Shown here: positions 1-6,844 of the stretch, piece after piece
How the letters are laid out: each line of letters begins with the position of its first letter
How positions within the stretch are numbered: the first letter of the stretch is position 1
Assembly: GCA_017999215.1 (NCBI GenBank)
Contig: JAGOBQ010000054.1
Location: forward strand, 1 to 13,599
Reading direction: 5' to 3'
DNA from: Thermoanaerobaculia bacterium
GTDB taxonomy: Bacteria; Acidobacteriota; Thermoanaerobaculia; UBA5066
Length of the DNA stretch: 13,599 nt
Position numbers and translations under genes: made by a program
Notes under the pieces: model-generated
Told to the model about the DNA's origin: nothing
What the model saw: the letters and a program-made list of their open reading frames with translations, nothing else
Databases searched by the model: none

Positions 1-2689
1 GGACGAGACCGGCGCGGCGCAGGTCGGCCGACGAGCGCTTCCGCCGGGCATTCGTCTCGGCGCGGAGACGGAGCGTGCCCGGCAGGTGGCGGAGGTTCCA
101 GAGGACGGCGTGGACCAGGAGCCGCCACGCGCCGGCCCTCGCGAGGAGCACCGCGTGCCACCGGAGGACCTTCGCCGCCTCGAGCGGCTCGACGTACTTC
201 AGGATGGAGCGGACGGCGTGGCGGACGCCGAGCTTCAGCCGCCACTCGAGGCCCCGGGCGACCTTCGACGTGCCGAGGAACGCGTGCCTCACGACCGAGT
301 CCCGGCAGACGACGACCCGCCGCCCGAGGATCCAGAGCCTCCAGCCGAGGTCGACGTCCTCGTGGTACATGAAGAACGCCGGGTCGAAGGCCCCGAGGCC
401 GAAGAACTCGTGGCGCCGCATCGCCATCGCCGCGGCCGTCGGGAAGAGGACGTCGAGCCGTCGCGGCTCGTCCCCCGCCGGGTTCCACGGCGTGTACGGG
501 AAGCGATATCCGTGGTCGTACGCGTAGGCGAGGCGCGTCATCCCGCCCCCGAGGCCGTTCAGGAGCTCGGGAGTCGCGAGGAGCCGAAGCGTCGAGCAGG
601 TCGCGGCCACCTCGGGCTCCGTGTCGAGGGGCGCGAGGAGGCCCGCGAGCCACTCCTCCTCGACGACCGTGTCCGAGTTGAGGAGGACGAGGAAGTCGCC
701 CCGCGCCTCGAGCGCGCCGCGGCGGTTCGCCTCGCCGAAGCCGAGGTTCGCGCCCATCGACAGGACCTTGACGGCCGGGTGATGCCCGCGGATCCACGCG
801 ACGCTGTCGTCCGAGGAGCCGTTGTCGACGAGGATCACCTCGCCCGGCGCCGGGTCCGACGCCTCGAGCGCGGGAAGGCACTTCTCGAGGTGGTGCCGGC
901 CATCGAAGTTCACGACGACGACCGAGGCCCGCCCGGCGAGCGTCCGCCCCGCGCGGCGCTCCGCTTCGGCCCGCTCCGCCTCGAGGCGGTCCCTCTCGCG
1001 CGCCGACTCGGCGGCCCCTCGCGCCAGGAGCGCCTCGAGCGCGGCGACCTCCCGGCGCACCTCCCTCGGTAGGAGGCTCCTCTTGACGTGGAGGAGGATC
1101 GCCGAGAGCGCCTCCGGCCCGTAGAGGTCGGCGTGCTTGCGCAGGACGGCGACGCGGTGCCGCTCCTGCGTCACGGCGGCGTCGGGGTCGTCGACGAAGT
1201 GTCCCGGGAAGACGCGGTACTCGGAGACGGGGACGTCGACGAGCCGGAAACGGAGGGTGCGCGAGAGCCGGAGGAAGAGCTCCCAGTCCTCGAACCGCTC
1301 GAGCGAGGCGTCGAGGCCCCCCGCCTCGAGCAGCGCCTCGCGCGGCAGGAGAGGCGCGCTCATCGGGATGAAGTTCTCGAGGAGGAGCGCCGTCCCGTCG
1401 AACGGCTCCGCAAATGTGCGGAACGGCGTCCGGAGCCGGCCCTCTCCCGCCCCGGCCCAGCGGAACGCCTCGACGCGCCCGTAGACGACCTCGCCCTCCT
1501 GCGCCGCCGCGGCGAGCGCCGGGAGCCCGCCGGGCAGGAGGAGGTCGTCGTCGTCGAGGAAGTGAACGAAGCGCCCGGACGCGGCCTCGACTCCCGCGTT
1601 CGCCGCCGCCGCGCGTCCCCGGCTCGGCCGCAGCTCGACGAGGCGGAGGCGGAGACGGGGGAAACGCGCGAGGACACCCGCCACGTCGGCGCCCCCGTCG
1701 TTCACGACGACCGTCTCGACCGGGAGGCCCGTCTCCGCGGCGACGCTCGCGAGCGCCTCGGCGAGCAACTCCGGTCGGTCCTTCGTCCGGACGACGACGC
1801 TGACGAGGGGAGGGGTGTCCGCCTCCGCGGCGAAGGCGACGGCGGCCGGAGCCTCCGTCGGCGGCGCCGTATCCGGTCCCTTGTCCGACGGCCGGAGGAG
1901 GTCCCCCGCGGAAAGCGTCGGGCCGATCGCCTGCGCCAGGCGGAGGGGGTCGATCTCCGGCAGCTCCGCGAGCCGGACGAGGAAGGACCCCGCGGCGGCC
2001 GTCGCCCTCCGGGGAAGCCTCATCCTCCGGTCCTGCCCCCGTCCCCGCGCGGACGTCGCGTAGTCGTGGCCTCCGAGCTGCGAGACGAAAGCCGCGACGG
2101 CGGACTCCTTGCGGGCAATCGTCTTCGAGACGTCGACGAGGACGTTCGGGCGGAACGCCTGGGAGACCTCGAAGAAGGCCGCCCGGGCCCCCTCGGGCAG
2201 CGCCGCGACGAGGCGGCGCCCGGCATCGCCCGCGAGGAGGGAGAGGAACGCCTCCGCGACGGCTCGGTGATCGGGGTGGACCTCCACGGGCGACGGGACG
2301 AAGACGAGGTCGGGAAGGGTCGCGAGGAGGGCGCTCTCGATCGCCGCCGCGAGAGGGTCGCCCGTGCGCCCGAGCCCGCGGTCGGGAAGGAACGCGCAGC
2401 GCGCCGCGCCGCCTCCGAGCCTGCGGAGCGCCTCGCGCGTCTCCTCGAGGCGCCGCTCGCCGACGAGCCGCCGCGCTTCGGCGTCCGGCTCGTCCCCCGC
2501 GCCGTCGGTGACGACGAGGACGTCGAGCCGAGCGCCGTCGTCGACGAGGCCGGCGAGCGTCCCGCCGCAGCCGAACGTCTCGTCGTCGGCGTGCGGCGCC
2601 AGGACGAGGACGCGCCGCGCCTCGAGGCGTGTCGCCTCGTAGGGGAGGAGTCGTCGCTCGGGGAAGAGGTCCGGGGAGGGGGGGGCCAC
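1..2689 (-). CDS. PIG-L deacetylase / GT2 / GT2 three-domain fusion protein (3' end outside window)
   Basis: Predicted glycan-building protein with one deacetylase and two glycosyltransferase domains. The frame is open for 896 codons from a GTG at 2689 to the window edge. Residues about 25-240 form a PIG-L (LmbE/MshB-like) domain with PHADDE at 32-37 and HPDH at 138-141. By family knowledge H33, D36 and H141 bind zinc and D35 is the catalytic base that removes N-acetyl from amino sugars. Residues about 294-530 are a family 2 glycosyltransferase (SVVVRTKDRPE, then FLDDDD at 377-382). Residues 546-582 are charged and helical, probably a coiled-coil linker. Residues about 588-890 are a second GT2 domain of the rhamnosyltransferase-like type (VVNFDGRHHLEKCL, NLGFGEANR, LNSD at 670-673, YHEDVDLGWRL from 775). 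The second GT2 domain is nearly complete, so few residues are likely missing. The start has no Shine-Dalgarno but a TAGAAT box 8 nt upstream. The sugar substrates cannot be told. Confidence 0.9.
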   Translation of the reverse strand, partial: MAPPSPDLFPERRLLPYEATRLEARRVLVLAPHADDETFGCGGTLAGLVDDGARLDVLVVTDGAGDEPDAEARRLVGERRLEETREALRRLGGGAARCAFLPDRGLGRTGDPLAAAIESALLATLPDLVFVPSPVEVHPDHRAVAEAFLSLLAGDAGRRLVAALPEGARAAFFEVSQAFRPNVLVDVSKTIARKESAVAAFVSQLGGHDYATSARGRGQDRRMRLPRRATAAAGSFLVRLAELPEIDPLRLAQAIGPTLSAGDLLRPSDKGPDTAPPTEAPAAVAFAAEADTPPLVSVVVRTKDRPELLAEALASVAAETGLPVETVVVNDGGADVAGVLARFPRLRLRLVELRPSRGRAAAANAGVEAASGRFVHFLDDDDLLLPGGLPALAAAAQEGEVVYGRVEAFRWAGAGEGRLRTPFRTFAEPFDGTALLLENFIPMSAPLLPREALLEAGGLDASLERFEDWELFLRLSRTLRFRLVDVPVSEYRVFPGHFVDDPDAAVTQERHRVAVLRKHADLYGPEALSAILLHVKRSLLPREVRREVAALEALLARGAAESARERDRLEAERAEAERRAGRTLAGRASVVVVNFDGRHHLEKCLPALEASDPAPGEVILVDNGSSDDSVAWIRGHHPAVKVLSMGANLGFGEANRRGALEARGDFLVLLNSDTVVEEEWLAGLLAPLDTEPEVAATCSTLRLLATPELLNGLGGGMTRLAYAYDHGYRFPYTPWNPAGDEPRRLDVLFPTAAAMAMRRHEFFGLGAFDPAFFMYHEDVDLGWRLWILGRRVVVCRDSVVRHAFLGTSKVARGLEWRLKLGVRHAVRSILKYVEPLEAAKVLRWHAVLLARAGAWRLLVHAVLWNLRHLPGTLRLRAETNARRKRSSADLRRAGLV

Positions 2690-2697
2690 GCGGCGCG

Positions 2698-2703
2698 ATT
2701 CTA
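2698..2703 (-). promoter_or_regulatory. Putative -10 box of a leaderless promoter for the PIG-L/GT2/GT2 gene
   Basis: On the minus strand TAGAAT (5 of 6 matches to TATAAT) ends 8 nt before the GTG at 2689, in the 43-bp gap after the preceding GT2 gene. That places the expected transcription start at or within a base or two of the start codon. No Shine-Dalgarno and no convincing -35 hexamer are visible. A leaderless mRNA is inferred, not shown. Confidence 0.4.
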
Positions 2704-2732
2704 CCGGCCGAGCGGCCGAGAGGGCCGCCGCG

Positions 2733-3794
2733 TCAGCCGGCGAAGCGCGCCTCGGCGAGGGTCGCGCCCGTCGCCCGCACGAAGACTCGAAGGAAGAGCG
2801 CCTCGCCGGCGTGCGCCGCCGCGAGGTCGGCCGGGGGCGTCCAGCGCCTTTCGCCGGGCGGCACGAGCGCGAGGGCGAATGGCCGGAAATGCCGGAACGG
2901 CGAGATCGCGACCGCCGCCGGGGCAGGGTCGTCCCACGAGAGACCGTCCGCGACGGGAAGCGGCGGCGCCACGAACGGCGCGCACGCGGCGAGGCGCGCG
3001 AGGCCCCTGCGCCCCGCCTCGCCGAAGTGGGTCGCGAAGTACCTCGCTTCGGACTCCGCGAACCACGCGGCGGCTCGCGGCTCGGTCTTCGTGCTCTGCG
3101 CGAAGAGGTGGACGACGTGCGCGCCGCCGACGTAGACGAGCCGACCCCCGAGGGACAGGAGCCTGAGCTGCCAGTCGTTCTCCTCGTAGTAGAGCGGATA
3201 CGCCTCGTCGAACGGACCGACCGCCTCGCACGTGGCGCGGGTGACGGCGACGACCGCCCCCGAAAGCCCGCGGACGACGGCGCTCTCGCCGGCCGCGGCG
3301 CGCTCGGCCTGGGCCGCCGCGCGCCGGGCGTCGCGCCGGAAGACGCGGGCGGCGCGCGGCGGGTCGGCGGCGAGCGCGCGGCGAGCGAGCTCCTCCGGGC
3401 GCGCCTCCTCCGCCGGCGGGAGAAGGACGCTTCGGGCGGCGTCGGCGAAGAGGGCCGGACCGGCCGCCACCAGCCCGCCGGCCTCGACCGCCCCCGCGAG
3501 GGACTCCACCGAGCCCGCGCAGAAGACGAGGTCGGGATTCGCGAGGACGAGCGTCCCGCCGCGTGAGGCCGCGATCCCGGCGTTCAGCCCCCCCGCGAAG
3601 CCGAGATTCCGAGGCGGGAGGAGGACGCGGTCGGCGAGGGAGGCGAGGGCGTCGCGCTCGGCGGCGTCGCCCGAGTTCACGACCACGACCGCTTCCGACT
3701 CCCGCCCGGCGCGGCGCGCCTCCTCGCGGAACGTCGCGATCGCGCGTGCGGCGAGCTCGGCGCTGCGGTAGGAGACGAAGACGGCAGAGATCAT
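2733..3794 (-). CDS. Family 2 glycosyltransferase (rhamnosyltransferase-like), 353 aa
   Basis: Predicted cytoplasmic inverting sugar transferase using a nucleotide sugar. The N-terminus MISAVFVSYRSAE is a classic GT2 opening, followed by the donor-site region LPPRNLGFAGGLNAGI (about 59-74) and LANPDLVF (84-91). NPD at 86-88 stands in for the usual DXD metal site, as is common in the rhamnosyltransferase-like subgroup. GLSGAVVAVTR (176-186) and YYEENDWQLRL (202-212) supply the acceptor-side acidic motif. After about residue 265 there is an extension of roughly 85 residues that looks strand-rich and that I do not recognise. The ATG at 3794 has a GGAAGGG about 9 nt upstream. The gene lies directly upstream of the PIG-L/GT2/GT2 gene with a 43-bp gap, so both probably serve the same glycan. 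Donor and acceptor are unknown. Confidence 0.9.
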   Translation of the reverse strand: MISAVFVSYRSAELAARAIATFREEARRAGRESEAVVVVNSGDAAERDALASLADRVLLPPRNLGFAGGLNAGIAASRGGTLVLANPDLVFCAGSVESLAGAVEAGGLVAAGPALFADAARSVLLPPAEEARPEELARRALAADPPRAARVFRRDARRAAAQAERAAAGESAVVRGLSGAVVAVTRATCEAVGPFDEAYPLYYEENDWQLRLLSLGGRLVYVGGAHVVHLFAQSTKTEPRAAAWFAESEARYFATHFGEAGRRGLARLAACAPFVAPPLPVADGLSWDDPAPAAVAISPFRHFRPFALALVPPGERRWTPPADLAAAHAGEALFLRVFVRATGATLAEARFAG

Positions 3795-3795
3795 C

Positions 3796-3806
3796 GGGTG
3801 GTACCC
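3796..3806. promoter_or_regulatory. Small inverted repeat in the 23-bp divergent gap
   Basis: GGGT-GGT-ACCC is a perfect 4-bp stem with a 3-nt loop. It lies between the ATG at 3794 (minus) and the GTG at 3818 (plus). It could be a short operator half-site pair or chance. It overlaps the proposed -10 box at 3802-3807. Confidence 0.2.
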
Positions 3807-3807
3807 T
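3802..3807 (+). promoter_or_regulatory. Putative -10 box (TACCCT) of the GNAT-type gene
   Basis: TACCCT keeps the three most conserved -10 positions (TAnnnT) and ends 10 nt before the GTG at 3818. The surrounding GGTACCCT octamer also occurs before the GTG-started membrane-protein gene at 10281-10288. The divergent gap is only 23 bp, so any -35 contact would lie inside the neighbouring gene. Evidence is the pattern only. Confidence 0.3.
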
Positions 3808-3817
3808 TCCGCGCGCC

Positions 3818-4783
3818 GTGGCGATCGAATTCCGACCGGCCGGGAAGAGCGATCGGGCCGCCATCCTGGAGCTTTTCGAGGTGGCGTTCAAGGCGCCGGC
3901 GAACGCCGCCGACCTCTCCTGGAAGTACGACGACAACCCCCACCCCGCGCTCAGCGCCCTCGCGATCGAGGACGGCCGCGCGCTCGGCTTCATCGGGGCC
4001 CTCGGGACGCGCTACCGGGGCGAGGCGATGGACCAGCGGGGGAACACCGTCGTCGACGTCATGACGCGCCCCGACACACGCGCCCTCGGTCGGGCGGGGA
4101 TGTTCAAACGTCTCGGCGACCTGTTCCGGCGGATCAACGCGGAGGCCGGGACCCTCTTCGACTTCGGGTTCCCGAACGAGCGCGCGAGGAAGATCGAGGA
4201 GCGCCTCTTCGGCTGCGTCCTGGCCGAGCCGTGCGCGGAGCGGGGCCGCCGCCTCGACGCGCCGCCGCTCGTCGGACGGCTGCGCCGCCGGCTCCTCCGC
4301 GTGCGCGAGGGGGAGCCGTTCGGCCGCGCGCACGAGCCGCTCGCCGAGATCCTCCACGCGCGGCCCGGCTGGCGAACCGACCGCTCCGTGAGGACGCTCG
4401 CCTGGCGCTTCTCCCGCCCCGGCTTCGCCTACCGGACGTTCCAGCTCCTCGACTGGCGCGGCACCTCGCGCGGGTACGCCGTCGTCGCGATTCGCGAGGG
4501 GCGCGCCGCCCTCGTCGACCTGCAGGCCGCCTCCGAGTCCGACGGCACGCTCGTCGACCTGCTCGCGGCGGTCCAGGAGCGGCTCGGAGCAGTCGCGGCA
4601 GACCGCATGGTCCTTCGCTCGCCCCAGCACGGACTCCTCGCCTCCCGTCTCGAGGAAGAGCTCGCGTTCGTGCCCGAGCGGTCGGACACGGTCCTCCTCA
4701 TGCACCCGATCGCCGACGGCTACGACTTCCTCGCACCGGGCTCGACCTTCGACTACCGCTTCGCCGACCACGACGTGTTCTGA
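3818..4783 (+). CDS. GNAT-family N-acyltransferase-like protein, 321 aa
   Basis: Probably transfers an acyl group from acyl-CoA to an amino sugar or similar acceptor; the acceptor is unknown. The N-terminal half reads as a GNAT domain. It has IEFRPAGKSDRAAILELF at the start, LSWKYDDNP (33-41), the central strand and pyrophosphate-loop region VVDVMTRPDTRALGRAGMFKRL (78-99) and FGFPNERA (116-123), a pattern common in large bacterial GNATs. The second half (about 180-320) looks like a further alpha/beta GNAT-like lobe without an obvious CoA loop. At 321 aa it is about twice a minimal GNAT. The GTG start is chosen because the similarity begins at residue 3 and because an upstream extension would run through the divergent gene's coding region. 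It is the only plus-strand gene inside the glycan block. Confidence 0.75.
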   Translation: MAIEFRPAGKSDRAAILELFEVAFKAPANAADLSWKYDDNPHPALSALAIEDGRALGFIGALGTRYRGEAMDQRGNTVVDVMTRPDTRALGRAGMFKRLGDLFRRINAEAGTLFDFGFPNERARKIEERLFGCVLAEPCAERGRRLDAPPLVGRLRRRLLRVREGEPFGRAHEPLAEILHARPGWRTDRSVRTLAWRFSRPGFAYRTFQLLDWRGTSRGYAVVAIREGRAALVDLQAASESDGTLVDLLAAVQERLGAVAADRMVLRSPQHGLLASRLEEELAFVPERSDTVLLMHPIADGYDFLAPGSTFDYRFADHDVF

Positions 4784-4789
4784 GGGACC

Positions 4790-4803
4790 GACGGGGGGCC
4801 GTC
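4790..4803. terminator. Possible short hairpin between convergent genes
   Basis: GACGG-GGGG-CCGTC forms a 5-bp stem with a 4-nt loop in the 19-bp space between the converging stop codons at 4783 and 4803. It has no T-tract on either strand, so any terminator role is tentative. Confidence 0.25.
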
Positions 4804-5789
4804 TACGCCTGGTTGCGGCAGGCGTGGCAGATCGGCAGCTCCTCGAAGCGCCCCTCGCGGTGGATCTGCCTCAGCCGCGCGAGGGCCGGCCCTTCCCAGA
4901 TCCCCTTCACGGTCTCCCCCTTCGAGAGGTCCCCGACGATCAGCTCGTCCTCGCTGTCGTGACAGCACGCGGAGACCTTTCCGTCGGCGTGGACGGAGAG
5001 GTTCATCCAGAGCATCCGGCACGGCGGGCGGCGCGTCGCCGCGGCGACCGGCTGCGGACGCGACGCGTCGCTCCGGTCCTCGACCTTCCCCGCCCAGTCG
5101 TTGAACTCGTTGATGGCGATCTCGTCGGCCGGCCCGAGGAGCGGACGCCACCTCTCGAAGAAGGCGGCGATCTGGGCCGCGGTCTCCTTCATTCGGATGA
5201 TCCGGAGAACGAGCCGCGGGCGGGTCGCCGCGCCGCGGGCGGCCAGGAATCGCCGGACGTTCGCCTCGACGACGCCGAGATCCCCTCCGACCCGGACGGC
5301 CGCGTAGGTCTCCGGCTCGACGCCGTCGATCGAGACGACCACCGCGTCGAGGTCGAGATCGAGCAGGCGCGCCACGTTCCGGTCGTCGAGGAGCGTCCCG
5401 TTCGTCAGGACGACGATCGGCCCGATCCCCTTCGCCTTCGCGTGGGCGAGGAGCTCCGCCCACTTCGGGTGGAGCAGGGGCTCGCCGAAGCCCTGCGGGA
5501 AGAGGACGAAGCCCGTCTCCGAGGCGACCTCGTCGACGGCCCTCCGGAAGAGCGGCTCGTCCATGAGGCGCCGCTTCCGGCTCGTCGTCGGCACGGGGCA
5601 CATGACGCACGCGAGGTTGCAGACGGCCGCCAGCTCGAGCGCGAACTCGACCGGAAAGGCGATCCCCTCCCAGCGGTCCGGGTCGTCGGAGGCGAGGCGG
5701 GCCCTCCGCTCCGCGTGGGTCTCCGCCGCCTCGTCCCGGAAGAGGGCGCGGACCTCGAGCTCCGCGCCCTGCGGGGCGGCGTCGCTCAC
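4803..5789 (-). CDS. Radical SAM/SPASM domain protein, 328 aa
   Basis: Predicted iron-sulfur enzyme that generates a 5'-deoxyadenosyl radical from S-adenosylmethionine. The cluster motif CNLACVMC places the ligands at C57, C61 and C64. GFGEPLLHP follows as the usual GGEP-type SAM-binding motif, and VVVSIDG marks the next barrel strand. The C-terminal part is a SPASM-type auxiliary cluster domain: a Cys at CRMLWMNLSVHADGKVSACC, then IVGDLSKGETVKGIWEGPAL and CHACRNQA at the end. This layout is shared by BtrN-like sugar dehydrogenases and by peptide-maturing enzymes, so the substrate is open. The start is GTG at 5789 in a GTGA overlap with the stop of the upstream radical SAM gene, which implies coupled translation. 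A longer in-frame reading exists, but it only mirrors that neighbour. The gene is the last of its transcription block. Confidence 0.9.
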   Translation of the reverse strand: MSDAAPQGAELEVRALFRDEAAETHAERRARLASDDPDRWEGIAFPVEFALELAAVCNLACVMCPVPTTSRKRRLMDEPLFRRAVDEVASETGFVLFPQGFGEPLLHPKWAELLAHAKAKGIGPIVVLTNGTLLDDRNVARLLDLDLDAVVVSIDGVEPETYAAVRVGGDLGVVEANVRRFLAARGAATRPRLVLRIIRMKETAAQIAAFFERWRPLLGPADEIAINEFNDWAGKVEDRSDASRPQPVAAATRRPPCRMLWMNLSVHADGKVSACCHDSEDELIVGDLSKGETVKGIWEGPALARLRQIHREGRFEELPICHACRNQA

Positions 5790-6706
5790 CGCGCGGCCCC
5801 GGACGAGAGGACGGGCAGCGCCGGGGTCGCGTCCTCGTAGCCCATCTTCCCCAGCTGGTGGATGTCGTAGCAGTCGCAGAAGCGCGGCGTCGTGCAGCGG
5901 AAGGGGGCCGCTCGCCGCGCGAGCCGGCGCTCCTTGACGTTCCCGAGGTCCGCGAGGCCGGGGATCCAGGGGCAGCCCTGCACCCGGCCGTCGTTCCAGA
6001 TCCGGAAGTAGTCGCGCCCGGCCGGGCAGAGGACCGCCTCCTTCCCGGCGAACGGCGCGGAGAAATCGTCCTTGTGCTCCTTCTCCACGATGCCGGCGTA
6101 GCGCTCGAGGAGGCTCGCGAAGAGCTCCTCCTGCGCCGGGTCGAACGGCCGGTCGCAGTCCCGGATCGCCCAGACCTTCCTTCCCGTCGCCGCGAAGACC
6201 GTGTCGCGGTAGTACGCGAGCCCCTCGTCCCAGAGGTCCGAGAGGAGCGGCGAGAAGATCGTCCCGAGGATCAGCTCGCCCCTGTGCTTCTCGAGGATCG
6301 TTCGCGCGTTCGTCTCCCACGCCTTCTCGACCCTCTTGTCCCGCACCTGCTTGTAGTGGAGCGTCAGGTTGATCGCGCGGACCTTCGCGAGCTTCTCCTC
6401 GGAGAGCTCCGGGTACTCGTTCAGGAGGACGCCGTTCACGTCGAGCGCCACCTCGACGTCGTGGTCGAGGAGACGGTCGAGGAAGCGGTCCCGCTTCGGG
6501 TAGCCGGCGAAGAAGTCCCCCTTGCCGGAGAAGATGAAGAACGTCCGCGTCCCGACCTCGTCGAGGAAGAAGCGCAGGTCCTCGTAGACGAGGGACGGTT
6601 CGCGCTTCACGACCGGGTGGATGATGCAGTAGTCGCAGTCGAGCTGGCAGTGCCCCGCCGAGGAGCAGAAGACCACCGTCTCGCAGGTCGTCTTCAGGTC
6701 GGCCAC
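5786..6706 (-). CDS. Radical SAM protein with divergent SAM-binding motif, 306 aa
   Basis: Predicted radical SAM enzyme. CQLDCDYC gives cluster ligands C20, C24 and C27, close to the N-terminus. Where most members carry GGEP, this one reads FIFSGKGDFFAGYP, so the family is divergent here. Further cysteines at 227 (LCPAG), 245 (GCPW), 271, 277 and 279 (FCDCYD) suggest an auxiliary cluster, though the spacing differs from that of its SPASM neighbours. The region NDGRVQGCPWIPGLADLGNV resembles the strand-turn of a SPASM fold. The GTG at 6706 is preceded by GGGAG about 7 nt upstream. Its stop overlaps the start of the next radical SAM gene by 4 bp, so the two are probably made together and may act on the same substrate. 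I do not recognise a characterised homologue. Confidence 0.85.
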   Translation of the reverse strand: MADLKTTCETVVFCSSAGHCQLDCDYCIIHPVVKREPSLVYEDLRFFLDEVGTRTFFIFSGKGDFFAGYPKRDRFLDRLLDHDVEVALDVNGVLLNEYPELSEEKLAKVRAINLTLHYKQVRDKRVEKAWETNARTILEKHRGELILGTIFSPLLSDLWDEGLAYYRDTVFAATGRKVWAIRDCDRPFDPAQEELFASLLERYAGIVEKEHKDDFSAPFAGKEAVLCPAGRDYFRIWNDGRVQGCPWIPGLADLGNVKERRLARRAAPFRCTTPRFCDCYDIHQLGKMGYEDATPALPVLSSGAAR

Positions 6707-6844
6707 GGGCGACTCCCGCGGGGCTGATGGGTGCGTCTCCGTCTCATTCCTTCGGGATGGTATCCCAGCGCCCAGGGTCGGCTTCCGCCCGCCCGGGACC
6801 CGCCGGCGCGCCAGGTCGCGTCCGCCGGTCCCCGCGCTTCGGCG
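6707..6844 (-). promoter_or_regulatory. 138-bp gap with possible internal promoter and small palindrome
   Basis: This is the only gap inside the minus-strand block. It contains GGGAT-GGT-ATCCC at 6754-6766, a 5-bp stem with a 3-nt loop. Its minus-strand reading includes TACCAT (6757-6762), which fits the TAnnnT form of a -10 box. A transcript starting just after it would have a leader of about 45 nt ending in the GGGAG ribosome site of the radical SAM gene at 6706. I see no clear terminator for the GT4 gene that ends at 6845. Confidence 0.3.

Noticed and set aside
86..3166. Long plus-strand open frames (328 and 692 codons) opposite the PIG-L/GT2/GT2 gene.
   Set aside because: Their products are Arg/Glu/Asp-rich low-complexity shadows, while the minus strand shows intact catalytic motifs of three domains in one frame. 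High GC makes antisense frames stay open.
2701..3993. 430-codon minus-strand frame overlapping the GT2 gene.
   Set aside because: It is an Arg-rich frame-shifted reading of the same DNA with no family motif.
5790..6320. Longer start for the 4803-5789 radical SAM gene at 6320.
   Set aside because: The added 177 residues lie entirely inside the 5786-6706 gene in another frame and look like a shadow; the GTGA overlap at 5786-5789 is the natural start.
6754..6766. GGGAT-GGT-ATCCC as a terminator for the GT4 gene.
   Set aside because: The stem is only 5 bp and is followed by no T-tract on the minus strand; it is kept only as part of a possible promoter region.
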